Positions 17,811 through 26,477 of a stretch of 30,404 nt of DNA are shown one piece after another. This DNA is from FEN-1297 sp963787005 (GTDB taxonomy: Bacteria > Bacteroidota > Ignavibacteria > Ignavibacteriales > Ignavibacteriaceae): positions 1 to 30,404 of the forward strand of contig CAWBBX010000064.1 in assembly GCA_963787005.1 (NCBI GenBank), given 5' to 3'. Made by a program: the position numbers and the translations under genes. Positions within the stretch are counted from its first letter, which is position 1, and each line of letters opens with the position of its first letter. The notes under the pieces are model-generated. The model made no database searches. It saw only the letters and a list, made by a program, of their open reading frames with translations, and was not told the DNA's origin.

Positions 17811-19688
17811 ATGTTCAAATTGCATTACCATGCATACTTTTTCCTTTTTTTAATTTTTTTGTGTCCCAAAGCCTCGGCGCAACGGAATACAATATTAATT
17901 AAAAGAGTCCATATTTTTAAACTCGATAAGTACCTCGGTATTCTCGAAGATAAAGATCATAAATTAAATATTAATGAAGTCGCTTCGCCTGAGATGCGGA
18001 ATAAATTTCATTACCCCGGTAAAGAATCACCGAACCTGGGCTTCAGTAAATCGGTTTTCTGGTTAAGAATTCAAATAGCCGATTCACTGAGCCAAAGGTA
18101 TAATTGGATACTAGTTAACAACTATTTTTCACTTGAAGACCTTACACTGTACAACATGGAAAAGGACGGGGATTTCAGCGAAATAAAGGCCGGAGCTATA
18201 ATCCCCATTTCCCATAAAGCCATAAAAACCGGCGGGTTCGTCGCACATCTTAATTTTCCGAAAGATACTTTAACTACATTATACCTCAGAGTACAAACCG
18301 GTTCCCCCGTTATACTGTCACTCAATCTGATGACCAGCCAGGAATTTATAAACTCAAAAATAGACATTCTTTTCTTCCACGGTATATTGTTCGGGATTCT
18401 ATTCTTGATAATCGCATATAATTCATTTCTTTATTTTTCAGTTAAAGATAAGAGCTACCTGTTTTACGTATTATATGTTTTCTCATACACGCTGTTCCTT
18501 TTTTGCGACGAAGGCTACCTGTCGTATTTCTTCGGAAGAATTTTCCCGAGAGATTATTACATCTTACCGGGAATAGCATTAATAGGTCTCGGATTATTCT
18601 GGCTGCTTCTTACCAGGGATTTTCTTTCCACAAAAAAATATTTCCCTTCCGCATATAAGCTGCTGAATATACTTGCGTTTATTCCCGGTCTTATAGCAGT
18701 AATGTGGTTTTTCATTCCTTTAAGTGTCTTGGTCGCGCTTTTTTCAATAAGCGATATATTATTTTTTGCGCTCGGTATGGTAATATCCGTCGTTACATTG
18801 AAACGAGGCAACAAATTATCAAGATTTTATATACTCGCGTTGAGCGGAACGGTTATAGGATTATGCGTAATCGCCATGAGGAACAGCAATATAGTACCGC
18901 TGAACTTTTGGACGCTTAACGCGCTGCCGCTCGGTATATTGTGGGAAACAATTATTTTATCGTACACACTCGGTTACAGGATGAGTGCGCTTGAGAAGAG
19001 GGTCGCGGAACGAACATCGGAACTGACTCACAGAACGGAAGAATTAAATAATCTTTCCGACCACCTGCAGACCGTCAGGGAGAACGAGCGCAAATACATT
19101 TCTTCGGAAATACACGACGAGTTCGGCGGGGCGTTAAGCGCATTGAAGATGGACATATTTTCTCTTGAGGAGCTGATCGGCGATAAAAAAGACGCAATAA
19201 GAAAATACGAAAGTATGATTTCGCTTGTGAATGATACGATAAAGAAAGTTCAGAAAATATCTACGGAACTCCGTCCAGAGATACTGGATGATCTCGGTTT
19301 AATTGATGCAATTGAATGGTACGCAGAAGAGTTCCAAAAGCGCTCCGGGATTAACTGTAATGTTACCATTGAAATAAATGATATTATGCTGAATCCTGAA
19401 TTGACGATTGATATTTTTAGGATTTTTCAGGAAACTTTAACGAATGTAATGCGTCACTCGGGAGCGAAAGAAGTCTATATAAATTTAGGGATACAGGAAG
19501 ATATCCTTTCTCTTTCAGTTGAAGATAACGGCGTCGGGATTAAAGACGTACTCATTAACAGTACCAAATCTATAGGATTGATAGGCATGCGTGAAAGGAT
19601 TAATAAATGGAACGGCAGTTTTTCGATCATGGGAAGAAATGCCGGTGGTACAATAGTTAATGTAAAAGTACCGGTTGAGAACATGTAA
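17811..19688 (+). CDS. 7TMR-DISM sensor histidine kinase, NarL-type (HisKA_3)
   Basis: 625 residues. A signal peptide (1-23) leads to a periplasmic 7TMR-DISMED2-like domain (about 28-180; YPGKESPNLGFSKSVFWLRI), then seven transmembrane segments (about 185-390). A coiled coil (390-425) leads to the HisKA_3 phosphoacceptor, ISSEIHDEFGG, with His435. The ATPase domain has the N-box FQETLTNVMRHSG (Asn545), DNGVGI (572-577) and SIGLIGMRERI (587-597). It senses an unknown, perhaps carbohydrate-type, ligand and should phosphorylate the regulator 48 bases downstream. The start has no clear ribosome site. Confidence 0.92.
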   Translation: MFKLHYHAYFFLFLIFLCPKASAQRNTILIKRVHIFKLDKYLGILEDKDHKLNINEVASPEMRNKFHYPGKESPNLGFSKSVFWLRIQIADSLSQRYNWILVNNYFSLEDLTLYNMEKDGDFSEIKAGAIIPISHKAIKTGGFVAHLNFPKDTLTTLYLRVQTGSPVILSLNLMTSQEFINSKIDILFFHGILFGILFLIIAYNSFLYFSVKDKSYLFYVLYVFSYTLFLFCDEGYLSYFFGRIFPRDYYILPGIALIGLGLFWLLLTRDFLSTKKYFPSAYKLLNILAFIPGLIAVMWFFIPLSVLVALFSISDILFFALGMVISVVTLKRGNKLSRFYILALSGTVIGLCVIAMRNSNIVPLNFWTLNALPLGILWETIILSYTLGYRMSALEKRVAERTSELTHRTEELNNLSDHLQTVRENERKYISSEIHDEFGGALSALKMDIFSLEELIGDKKDAIRKYESMISLVNDTIKKVQKISTELRPEILDDLGLIDAIEWYAEEFQKRSGINCNVTIEINDIMLNPELTIDIFRIFQETLTNVMRHSGAKEVYINLGIQEDILSLSVEDNGVGIKDVLINSTKSIGLIGMRERINKWNGSFSIMGRNAGGTIVNVKVPVENM

Positions 19689-19736
19689 GCAGATGATATT
19701 GAACTTTATTCACAAATAATTTTAATTGGTAATAAA

Positions 19737-20369
19737 ATGATAAAAGTAATAATAGCCGACGACCATACGATCTTCAGGGAAGGGATTAGAGAAATATTAA
19801 ATAAGACTTCCGATATAACACTAGCCGGAGAAGCGGTGAACGGTCATGAATTACTCGGGAAAATCACCACGGATGAATACGATATTATTCTGCTTGATAT
19901 TAACATGCCCGGAAGAAGAGGGCTTGGCATACTTAAGGAAATAAAATCTATAAAACCTTCCCTTCCGGTTCTGATGTTCAGCATGTACCCGGAGAAAAGA
20001 TACGCGTTTCGCGCGTTAAAATTGAAAGCATCGGGATACCTTACAAAAGAGAGTGCTTCTGTCGAGCTTGTAAACGCGATCAGGAAAATATACTCCGGGA
20101 AGAAATATATCAGTATGTCGCTTGCGGAAGAAATTGCTTCCTCTTTAGGCAAAGATAATGAGGGGCCCGCTCATGAATTATTATCCGAAAGGGAATTTGA
20201 AGTAATGCTTAAAATATCCGAGGGTAAAAGGATTAAAGACATAGCCGTTGAAATGGCTTTAGGGAATACAACAATCAGTACATACAGGGGAAGAATACTT
20301 GAGAAATTATCTCTGCAAAATGACGCGGATATAATACGGTACGTAATAGAGAATAAATTAAGCGAATAA
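19737..20369 (+). CDS. NarL/FixJ-family response regulator
   Basis: 210 residues. A receiver domain with the acidic pair Asp8/Asp9, phosphoacceptor Asp54 (ILLDINMPG) and Lys104 (YLTKES) is followed by a LuxR-type helix-turn-helix (LLSEREFEVMLKISEGKRIK, then STYRGRILEKL), about residues 148-208. It is the cognate partner of the upstream kinase, judging by order and spacing. It should bind DNA as a phosphorylated dimer. Targets are unknown, though the surface genes nearby are candidates. Confidence 0.93.
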   Translation: MIKVIIADDHTIFREGIREILNKTSDITLAGEAVNGHELLGKITTDEYDIILLDINMPGRRGLGILKEIKSIKPSLPVLMFSMYPEKRYAFRALKLKASGYLTKESASVELVNAIRKIYSGKKYISMSLAEEIASSLGKDNEGPAHELLSEREFEVMLKISEGKRIKDIAVEMALGNTTISTYRGRILEKLSLQNDADIIRYVIENKLSE

Positions 20370-20583
20370 CAAAGGGTTCCCTAAAAGTAAAAAGTACACG
20401 CCACTTATCATTGTAGATTTTAAACTACAAAAAATTAGTCCTTCCTCTACAAATAAATTGTACAATCTACTAAATACAATCTGCCGCTTATCAATTAGAT
20501 TCCCGATAATTAATAATTGTAAAGAGTTTGCCGCATGAATACATGATCGCATATTTGTATTCATTTATTCCTTTCATAGTATC

Positions 20584-21072
20584 ATGCGACTTAATTACGC
20601 GGATCAAATTATTATGCACACCCAAATGATAAAATGCTTAATCGCCGATGATTCGGATCCAATAAGAAGCAGACTGAAGGATTTAATTTCCAAAACGGAC
20701 GGGATTGAACTGGCAGCCGAAGCCGAGGACGGTGATAAAGCGCTAAGACTTATCAATGAGCTTAAACCGGAAATTATAATTCTGGATATCAGGATGAAAA
20801 AGATGAACGGAATAACGGTACTGGACAAGATGAGAAAAGAAGCGTACCGGCAAAGCAACACAAAGGAAAAAGCGGATATAATAAAAGCGGCCGCGTCATC
20901 TCCCGCGATAATAATCTTTTCAAATTACTTAAACGAAAGATACATGAAAAGATGCGCAGAACTCGGGGCTGGATATTACTTTTCCAAATCGGAAGGACTC
21001 GGACAAATTAAATCGGTATTTGATGAAGTTTTGGGCTCAAGAGGCAGCAAGCCCGCTGAAATTATTATATAA
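20584..21072 (+). CDS. Receiver-only response regulator with an inserted loop
   Basis: Up to 162 residues, receiver only, no output domain. Asp22/Asp23 of IADDSD, phosphoacceptor Asp68 (IILDIRMKK) and a Lys of YYFSKSE are present. Between alpha3 and beta4 there is an insertion of about 20 residues (YRQSNTKEKADIIKAAASS). No start has a ribosome site; the ATG at 20626 (MIKCLIADDS) begins exactly at the domain and may be the true one. It could be a phosphate sink or a partner-binding regulator for the kinase upstream. It is 9 bases from lnt, so it may be co-transcribed with it. Confidence 0.85.
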   Translation: MRLNYADQIIMHTQMIKCLIADDSDPIRSRLKDLISKTDGIELAAEAEDGDKALRLINELKPEIIILDIRMKKMNGITVLDKMRKEAYRQSNTKEKADIIKAAASSPAIIIFSNYLNERYMKRCAELGAGYYFSKSEGLGQIKSVFDEVLGSRGSKPAEIII

Positions 21073-21081
21073 ATAGTATAT

Positions 21082-22734
21082 ATGAAAATTAAAAAAATAA
21101 TATATGCGGTCTCCAGCGGAATACTGCTCGGACTTTCGACCGGTGCAATTCCCGGTACCCACACAGCTTTCCTCGAATGGGCAGGCTTTGTTCCTCTGCT
21201 CTTAGCTTTGAAGGATGTCTCGCGTTTTAGAGATTACTTCATGTATACTATCTTCACATTCCTGATATTCTTTTTCATTGCTATCTATCCGTTCTTCGGC
21301 GCTTATTTCTTCGGCGGGCTTATAATTTTGTTATTAGGCTCTTTGGAGTTTACCGTTCCCCTGATTGTGCTGTTCTTCTTAAAAAAGAAAATTAGCTGGA
21401 CAAAAAGTCTTTTCCTGCTTCCCTTCGTCTGGACGATTTACGAATACTTCTTCATTCAGTCGAAATTTTCATTAGGAGTGCTTTCCGTCAGCGTAATTCA
21501 GGCTCCTTATCTATGGCTCGTTCAATTTGTAGATGTGCTTGGAAGCGGCGCGCTGACCTTCTGGGTGCTTCTTTTAAATGTGATGGCGGCTTATACAATT
21601 TTAGGTTTATATGAAGTTAAGGACCACCGGAAGCGGAATTTCATTTTAAGAAACGCTGTGCTGATTTTATTAATGTTCATAATACCACTGCTTTACTCCG
21701 CTTATATATTTAATTCAAAAGATTATAATGGCGGAAAAGAAGTAACCGTAAGCTTAGTACAGCCTGATATAAACGCGCAGAAAAAATGGCAGGATTCAGT
21801 TAGGGCCGCAGCGGTTTACAATACTATAAGCCTCACGGATTCGCTTTTAAAAGTTAGAAAAACCGACCTGGTAATATGGCCCGAGGCTGCCGTTCCTTAC
21901 GTGCTGATGCACGAAAAGATTATTCGCGATACCGTATTTGATTCCGTCCGTGAATGGAATACTCCCCTGCTTACCGGCACAGTGGACTGGAAATATTATT
22001 ACGATTCGACGAAGGTTCCTCCGCTCGCCAAATATCTTCACAGAAATTACGAGATGTACAACTGCGCAATGATGATAACACCGCAGCTTGCGTCGCTTAG
22101 CAAGGTGCCGGGTTTTGAATTTCTTAAGGTAAAGTCGTACAAGAAAAACGATCTTATGCCTATTACGGAATACGTGCCTTATGCCGATAAATTTCCGGTA
22201 CTTTCCAACCTGTGCCTGGATTTCGGCGGCGGCGCAAACTGGAGTCCGGGCAAAGGACCCACAACATTGCTTTTTGCGGATAGCAAAAACAATAGAGTGG
22301 AAGTCTCCCCGGCAATCTGCTGGGATATTATATATCCCGAGACAATCATAAAGTCGGCAAAGGACAATAGAGGATTTCTGGCTTTTATCTCGAATGAAGG
22401 ATGGTTCGGTAAAACATTAACGCCTTACGAAATTGAAAATTTTACGCGCTTAAGAAGCATTGAGACGAGAAGATCGATCGCAAAATGCGGAAATACGGGA
22501 TACACTTTTTTCACTGATCCTTTAGGCCGAGTCTACGGTAAAATTCCCTGGTGGCGACCGCTTACCTCTACCAACAAAGTAAAACTTTCTTCCGCGCAGA
22601 CCTTTTACATGAGCCAGCCAGGTCTATTCCCAGAAGCCTGTGCCGCAGCGTCGATACTTCTGTTTATGATATTTCTTGGTAAGAAAAAGCGAATTGCGAA
22701 TAATAAAATTAAAGGGAAAACAAAATTAAAATAA
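21082..22734 (+). CDS. lnt: Apolipoprotein N-acyltransferase
   Basis: 550 residues. It adds the third acyl chain to the N-terminal cysteine of lipoproteins in the inner membrane. Several transmembrane helices (about 8-210, and one near 525-545) frame a nitrilase domain. The triad is visible: Glu268 (VIWPEAA), Lys355 (YKKNDLMPITEYVP) and Cys413 (AICWDIIYPE). ICYE is usually ICWD here, a mild variation. It sits between the receiver protein and a T9SS cargo with short gaps, so it is probably in the same transcript. The lipoprotein at 7162 is one possible substrate. Confidence 0.93.
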   Translation: MKIKKIIYAVSSGILLGLSTGAIPGTHTAFLEWAGFVPLLLALKDVSRFRDYFMYTIFTFLIFFFIAIYPFFGAYFFGGLIILLLGSLEFTVPLIVLFFLKKKISWTKSLFLLPFVWTIYEYFFIQSKFSLGVLSVSVIQAPYLWLVQFVDVLGSGALTFWVLLLNVMAAYTILGLYEVKDHRKRNFILRNAVLILLMFIIPLLYSAYIFNSKDYNGGKEVTVSLVQPDINAQKKWQDSVRAAAVYNTISLTDSLLKVRKTDLVIWPEAAVPYVLMHEKIIRDTVFDSVREWNTPLLTGTVDWKYYYDSTKVPPLAKYLHRNYEMYNCAMMITPQLASLSKVPGFEFLKVKSYKKNDLMPITEYVPYADKFPVLSNLCLDFGGGANWSPGKGPTTLLFADSKNNRVEVSPAICWDIIYPETIIKSAKDNRGFLAFISNEGWFGKTLTPYEIENFTRLRSIETRRSIAKCGNTGYTFFTDPLGRVYGKIPWWRPLTSTNKVKLSSAQTFYMSQPGLFPEACAAASILLFMIFLGKKKRIANNKIKGKTKLK

Positions 22735-22757
22735 CATTTAACAAATCCGAGGTTGAA

Positions 22758-24734
22758 ATGGAAATATTCAGGATCCATTATAGATGTATTCTTCTTATAA
22801 TATTGTTTTTATTGTTTACGACCGCAGATATACATTCAGCTGCTTCAGATGTCGCCTCTGGCCCCGGGTACCCGCCGAGGCCCGGATCGGGTAAAATAAT
22901 TCAAGGTAAGATCTCAAACTTCGTAAAGAACAAGAATTTTGATCTGCTTAACCTCGAGGGACAGCCTTCATTCGATTCGGCATTTAAACTCGACGGGTCG
23001 GGAACAACTCAAATCGGCGGAATTAAAACCGATAAAGACGGCAATATGTACATAACCGGGGGATTCACGGATTCTCTTACTTTCAATACGAAACCTTCTG
23101 TCACGATACTTGTAAGCTCCGGAGGTTACGATGTATTCCTGGCAAAATACGATCCTTCGGGAAATTGTTTATGGGTCCGGAGGGCAAACGGAAACGCGAA
23201 CATATCGGACAGCCTTTCGATTGACGGCAGTCTTAGCATAGCGGTTGACAAATCCGGTAATTCTTATATAGGCGGCGGGTTTGTTAAAACACTTTCGTTT
23301 ATTGACGGGCAGAACAAAGTAATCACAAAACTAACCAGCGCCGATACTACCCTCACAAATTTTGAATTCTTCGCGGCAAAGTACAACACCGACGGAGATT
23401 TATTATGGGCTGAAGGCGGTATGAGCGGGAGTCACGGCAGCGCAGCCGATTTGAATCACGGTATTAACGGAGTTACCAGCATTATTCTTGACGCAGAGGA
23501 TCTTCCTTATATAGGCGGAAGATTTTCGGGCTCAAATTTTTTGGGGCAAAACGTGGGACTTGAAGAGGACGGTGATTTTTTCCTTGCGGCTCTTACACCC
23601 GACAGCGGAAAAGTCTCCTGGGGCTGGATACTAGGCACCCCCGGCGAAGACGGTGTAATTTCACTGGCACTTGATGTGTACGGATATATTAATGCACTCG
23701 GCTTTATGGGTCAGGGCAGCATTTCCTTTCCCACGAACCCGGAAACAGTTTTAACTAACGATAATAGTTATACGAATACCTTTGTTGCGAAGTTCGACGT
23801 TAACGGAAACTGCCTGTGGGCGGATCAAATAGGAGGAGACGAAAAAATTTATCCGAACGATATTGCCGCAGATACTCTCGGCAACATATATATTTCCGGA
23901 TCATTTAAGGGCACTGCCACTATTCCCCTTTCGGATATTCAGCTCACCGCAACCGGGAGTCACGGCGACGGTTTTATAGCCAGGTACGATTTTTACGGGT
24001 TCCCGACTTGGGCGAGAAGATTCGGGGGAGACACTTTCGCAATGGGCAACAGAATTGCGGTAGACGGGATCGGCAACTCCTACGTTTTCAGTACTTTCGA
24101 TAAGGACGCCGTTTTCGGAAGCGAATCGCCCGGGACAAAAGACAGCATTACAACAGATTCATATGTAAATATGGCGGTGGCCAAATACGACTCATCCGGG
24201 AATTTTCAATGGGTAAAACAGCTAAACGGGACCGGCTGGGGCGGTATCAGCGAGATATCCAGCGATCTTGTCTCGGTCTCAAATAATCCCCTTCAAATAT
24301 CGTACGACAATAATAACGGCGGCGGCTTATTGATGAGCGGCGATTTCAACAAGCAGCTTTTCCTCGACAATAATACTCTTACCGCCCCGGGTAACGCAAG
24401 AAATTCGTTCGTAACGAGGCTCAATTTATCCGGCAATGCTACTGCAGTTTCGAATTCAAATAAATCTCCATTGAATTTCTCGCTGTCGCAGAATTATCCC
24501 AATCCGTTTAATCCTAGTACGCTGATCAGCTATCAATTACCGCAGCAGAGCGACGTAAAGTTAAAGGTTTATGACATGCTCGGGAAAGAAATAACCACCC
24601 TGGTGAATAAAGTTGAAACTGCGGGAAATCATACGGTCAGTTTTGACGCTTCAAATCTTTCGAGCGGTATTTATTTTTATACGTTAAATACGGCTTCGTT
24701 TAAACAGTCGAAGAAAATGATCTTGATAAAATAG
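22758..24734 (+). CDS. Secreted SBBP-like beta-propeller protein with T9SS sorting domain
   Basis: 658 residues. A signal peptide at about 1-28 is followed by repeats with the pattern DKDGNMYITGGFTDSLTF and FLAKYDPSGNCLWVRRANG, which resemble SBBP (beta-propeller) repeats; at least six copies appear between 75 and 555. The sorting domain is at about 568-658 (NYPNPFNPSTLISYQL, VYDMLGKEITTLV). The site gagg precedes the ATG, 23 bases after lnt. It is likely displayed on the cell surface; the ligand is unknown. The gene ends before a strong terminator. Confidence 0.9.
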   Translation: MEIFRIHYRCILLIILFLLFTTADIHSAASDVASGPGYPPRPGSGKIIQGKISNFVKNKNFDLLNLEGQPSFDSAFKLDGSGTTQIGGIKTDKDGNMYITGGFTDSLTFNTKPSVTILVSSGGYDVFLAKYDPSGNCLWVRRANGNANISDSLSIDGSLSIAVDKSGNSYIGGGFVKTLSFIDGQNKVITKLTSADTTLTNFEFFAAKYNTDGDLLWAEGGMSGSHGSAADLNHGINGVTSIILDAEDLPYIGGRFSGSNFLGQNVGLEEDGDFFLAALTPDSGKVSWGWILGTPGEDGVISLALDVYGYINALGFMGQGSISFPTNPETVLTNDNSYTNTFVAKFDVNGNCLWADQIGGDEKIYPNDIAADTLGNIYISGSFKGTATIPLSDIQLTATGSHGDGFIARYDFYGFPTWARRFGGDTFAMGNRIAVDGIGNSYVFSTFDKDAVFGSESPGTKDSITTDSYVNMAVAKYDSSGNFQWVKQLNGTGWGGISEISSDLVSVSNNPLQISYDNNNGGGLLMSGDFNKQLFLDNNTLTAPGNARNSFVTRLNLSGNATAVSNSNKSPLNFSLSQNYPNPFNPSTLISYQLPQQSDVKLKVYDMLGKEITTLVNKVETAGNHTVSFDASNLSSGIYFYTLNTASFKQSKKMILIK

Positions 24735-24762
24735 AAAAAGTTGAACTGATGATTTTATATAT

Positions 24763-24790
24763 AGCCCCGCTTTGCCGGGGCTTTTTTTTT
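24763..24790 (+). terminator. Intrinsic terminator of the SBBP gene
   Basis: AGCCCCG (24763-24769) pairs with CGGGGCT (24776-24782) around ctttgc, followed by a T-run (24783-24790). This is the end of the kinase/lnt/propeller gene set. Confidence 0.92.
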
Positions 24791-24798
24791 AAATAAAA

Positions 24799-24822
24799 AA
24801 GGGATGCTCGGTTACATCCCTT
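24799..24822 (-). terminator. Conserved-loop hairpin AAGGGATG-CTCGGTTA-CATCCCTT
   Basis: Eight perfect pairs, 8-nt loop CTCGGTTA. On the minus strand it is followed by TTTTTTATTT, so it is a minus-strand intrinsic terminator, back-to-back with the plus-strand one at 24763. The plus-side tail aaagattcgtccgtcttcgcc recurs after other hairpins in this region. Confidence 0.75.
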
Positions 24823-24830
24823 AAAGATTC

Positions 24831-24888
24831 GTCCGTCTTCGCCCCGACCTGCCTGCCGGTAGGCAAGTAAATCGGGGCTATGCCGGAC
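24831..24888. repeat. Long imperfect palindrome (REP-like), intact copy
   Basis: GTCCG/CGGAC, GCCCCGA/TCGGGGC and TGCCTGCC/GGTAGGCA arms build about 20 pairs centred near 24858. The second copy of this palindrome, at about 25619-26052, is split at its centre by the element at 25647-26017. Confidence 0.7.
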
Positions 24889-24999
24889 AAGTGGGCAGAG
24901 ATCCCGCATTTGTCGCATGGACGTCAACTTAAGAATTACTATTGTTACTGTTGTTTAGAAATATAGTCTTGAAAATCAAATAAAAAAAAAGGAATTATT

Positions 25000-25160
25000 G
25001 TACTCCTACGGAGTACCTTGTTTACTGGGCTTTTATATTTCTACAAATATTAAGCCCCTACGGGGCTTTTACATTTTACTGAAATTTATCCACAACTCCG
25101 TAGGAGTTGAATATTTGTAGAAAAATAGAAACAAACACAAATAGAACTCCGGAGGAGTTC
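25000..25160. repeat. Cluster of four REP-like hairpins, copy 1
   Basis: Four perfect 7-bp hairpins with 3-nt loops: GTACTCC-TAC-GGAGTAC (25000), AAGCCCC-TAC-GGGGCTT (25052), CAACTCC-GTA-GGAGTTG (25093) and GAACTCC-GGA-GGAGTTC (25144). The flanking ttctacaaatatt (about 25039) and aatatttgtagaa (about 25110) are inverted relative to each other, so the cluster is itself a nested palindrome. Confidence 0.85.
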
Positions 25161-25286
25161 AATATTAAAAATTTAACAATTCATAGAGCCGTAATTTCCT
25201 ATAGCTTTATAAATCTCAATTAAAATTAGGTTGACGCCTATGCGAGTTTGCGAGGAAACCTTGCACAAGGATTTTTTAAAATAAAA

Positions 25287-25310
25287 AAGGGATACCCGGT
25301 AACATCCCTT
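25287..25310 (-). terminator. Hairpin AAGGGAT...ATCCCTT, copy 1
   Basis: Seven pairs around acccggtaac, T-run TTTTTTATTTT on the minus strand. It is the same type as 24799, with loop CCCGGTAA. The tail gattcgctcgtcttcgccc follows. Confidence 0.7.
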
Positions 25311-25401
25311 AAAGATTCGCTCGTCTTCGCCCCACCAGGGCGGGCTGGGATGAGTTTATGTTATTGCATGCTATCTAAGCAGTACTTGAACCCTCTCTAA
25401 A

Positions 25402-25424
25402 TCTCTCCCTTGGAAAGGGAGAGA
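25402..25424. repeat. Perfect 10-bp hairpin TCTCTCCCTT/AAGGGAGAGA
   Basis: Ten pairs, loop GGA, followed by ctttatt on the plus strand. It is present again at 26569-26591. Confidence 0.7.
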
Positions 25425-25589
25425 CTTTATTATCAAAATAAATCTTAACATTTTTAATTTTATCTTAAATATATTTACCGAGCTTTTCCTTTATTTTTAA
25501 ATAACTTATTTCTTTAACAAGAATATTCTAAAATTGTTTGGTTGACACCCATGTACACCGGACATGCACATGTTTTTTTTAAAATAAAA

Positions 25590-25611
25590 AACCCGCCTCG
25601 GTTAGCGGGTT
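25590..25611 (-). terminator. Conserved-loop hairpin AACCCGC-CTCGGTTA-GCGGGTT, copy 1
   Basis: Seven pairs and loop CTCGGTTA, the same loop as 24799 with a different stem. On the minus strand it is followed by TTTTATTTT. Confidence 0.75.
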
Positions 25612-25640
25612 GAATTTCGTCCGGCTTCGCCCCGACCTGC

Positions 25641-25646
25641 CTGCCG
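25641..25646. repeat. Left target-site duplication CTGCCG
   Basis: Directly precedes the left terminal repeat of the element at 25647. The same six bases follow its right end at 26018-26023. Confidence 0.75.
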
Positions 25647-26017
25647 TGTACTACTTCAATAATTCGGTAACGACATTGGGAGAGCGGTTTATCAAATTAG
25701 GACGCTAATGCGCTAATAACTTCATTTCTCTGCATCTTTGCGCATTGCGGTAGGTTTTAAGCCTTTCTTTTAAAGATCATCCGGTTTATCTCCACATACG
25801 CTCTGAAAACGTTTTGAAAACGTCTTGAAAAGGTCCTGAAAACATTATGAATGGCATTCAAATGGTCCTCAAAAGGGGTTCAAACAGGATATTATTTACG
25901 CACGAATAAAACTTCGCATATCCCGGATTTTATGTACGCTTTCTGCCGCAACGGCGTAAAGTATAAATAATCTCATTTCTCTACGGCTCTGTGTTACCCA
26001 AATACTGAAGTAGTACA
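25647..26017. mobile_element. MITE-like element with terminal inverted repeats, inserted in a palindrome
   Basis: 371 bp. TGTACTACTTCA at the left end (25647-25658) is the exact inverse of TGAAGTAGTACA at the right end (26006-26017). The match extends to 22 of 25 bases (..GGTAAC at one side, GTTACCC at the other). CTGCCG is duplicated at both edges. Removal of the element and one copy of the duplication restores a palindrome homologous to 24831-24888. No transposase is encoded, so it must have been moved in trans by an enzyme elsewhere. I do not recognise the parent family. It also holds the 11-bp array (25800-25887) and two ttctct... stretches (near 25727 and 25975). Confidence 0.8.
25800..25887. 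repeat. Eight 11-bp A-rich units in the MITE
   Basis: Units gctctgaaaac, gttttgaaaac, gtcttgaaaag, gtcctgaaaac, attatgaatgg, cattcaaatgg, tcctcaaaagg, ggttcaaacag, with no spacing. The first four share an nnnntgAAAAc/g form, the last four are more diverged. The A-tracts recur about once per helical turn. Confidence 0.75.
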
Positions 26018-26023
26018 CTGCCG
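26018..26023. repeat. Right target-site duplication CTGCCG
   Basis: Matches 25641-25646; it begins the right half of the split palindrome (ctgccggtaggcaag). Confidence 0.75.
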
Positions 26024-26166
26024 GTAGGCAAGTGAATCGGGGCTACGCCGGATTTACATGGGCAGAGATCCCGCATTTGTCGCATGGACGTCAACTTAAG
26101 AATTACTATTGTTACTGTTGTTTAGAAATATAGTCTTGAAAATCAAATAAAAAAAAAGGAATTATT

Positions 26167-26327
26167 GTACTCCTACGGAGTACCTTGTTTACTGGGCTTT
26201 TATATTTCTACAAATATTAAGCCCCTACGGGGCTTTTACATTTTACTGAAATTTATCCACAACTCCGTAGGAGTTGAATATTTGTAGAAAAATAGATACA
26301 AACACAAATAGAACTCCGGAGGAGTTC
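26167..26327. repeat. Cluster of four REP-like hairpins, copy 2
   Basis: The same cluster as 25000-25160, shifted by 1167 bases; all four palindromes are intact. Confidence 0.85.
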
Positions 26328-26453
26328 AATATTAAAAATTTAACAATTCATAGAGCCGTAATTTCCTATAGCTTTATAAATCTCAATTAAAATTAGGTTG
26401 ACGCCTATGCGAGTTTGCGAGGAAACCTTGCACAAGGATTTTTCAAAATAAAA

Positions 26454-26477
26454 AAGGGATACCCGGTAACATCCCTT
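26454..26477 (-). terminator. Hairpin AAGGGAT...ATCCCTT, copy 2
   Basis: Copy of 25287-25310, followed on the minus strand by TTTTTTATTTT. It can act as a back-up terminator behind the one at 26757. Confidence 0.7.

Larger units (their letters stand above)
24893..25631. repeat. Direct repeat, copy 1 (739 bp)
   Basis: Nearly identical, without gaps, to 26060-26798 at a fixed offset of 1167 bases. I found five substitutions (for example gaaac/gatac near 25130 and attttatc/gttatatc near 25457). Both copies end at ccggcttcgcc. No ORF is supported inside. Confidence 0.9.

Noticed and set aside
24831..24888. Integron attC site
   Set aside because: The palindrome lacks RYYYAAC/GTTRRRY core sites, and there are no gene cassettes or integrase.
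24700..24927. Minus-strand ORF of 75 residues
   Set aside because: It covers the SBBP gene end, two terminators and a palindrome; no ribosome site or family.
25800..25887. Possible CRISPR or iteron array
   Set aside because: 11-bp units without spacers, no cas or rep gene; it lies inside a MITE.
25647..26017. Coding content in the MITE
   Set aside because: No ORF longer than a few tens of codons with a ribosome site; many stops in all frames.
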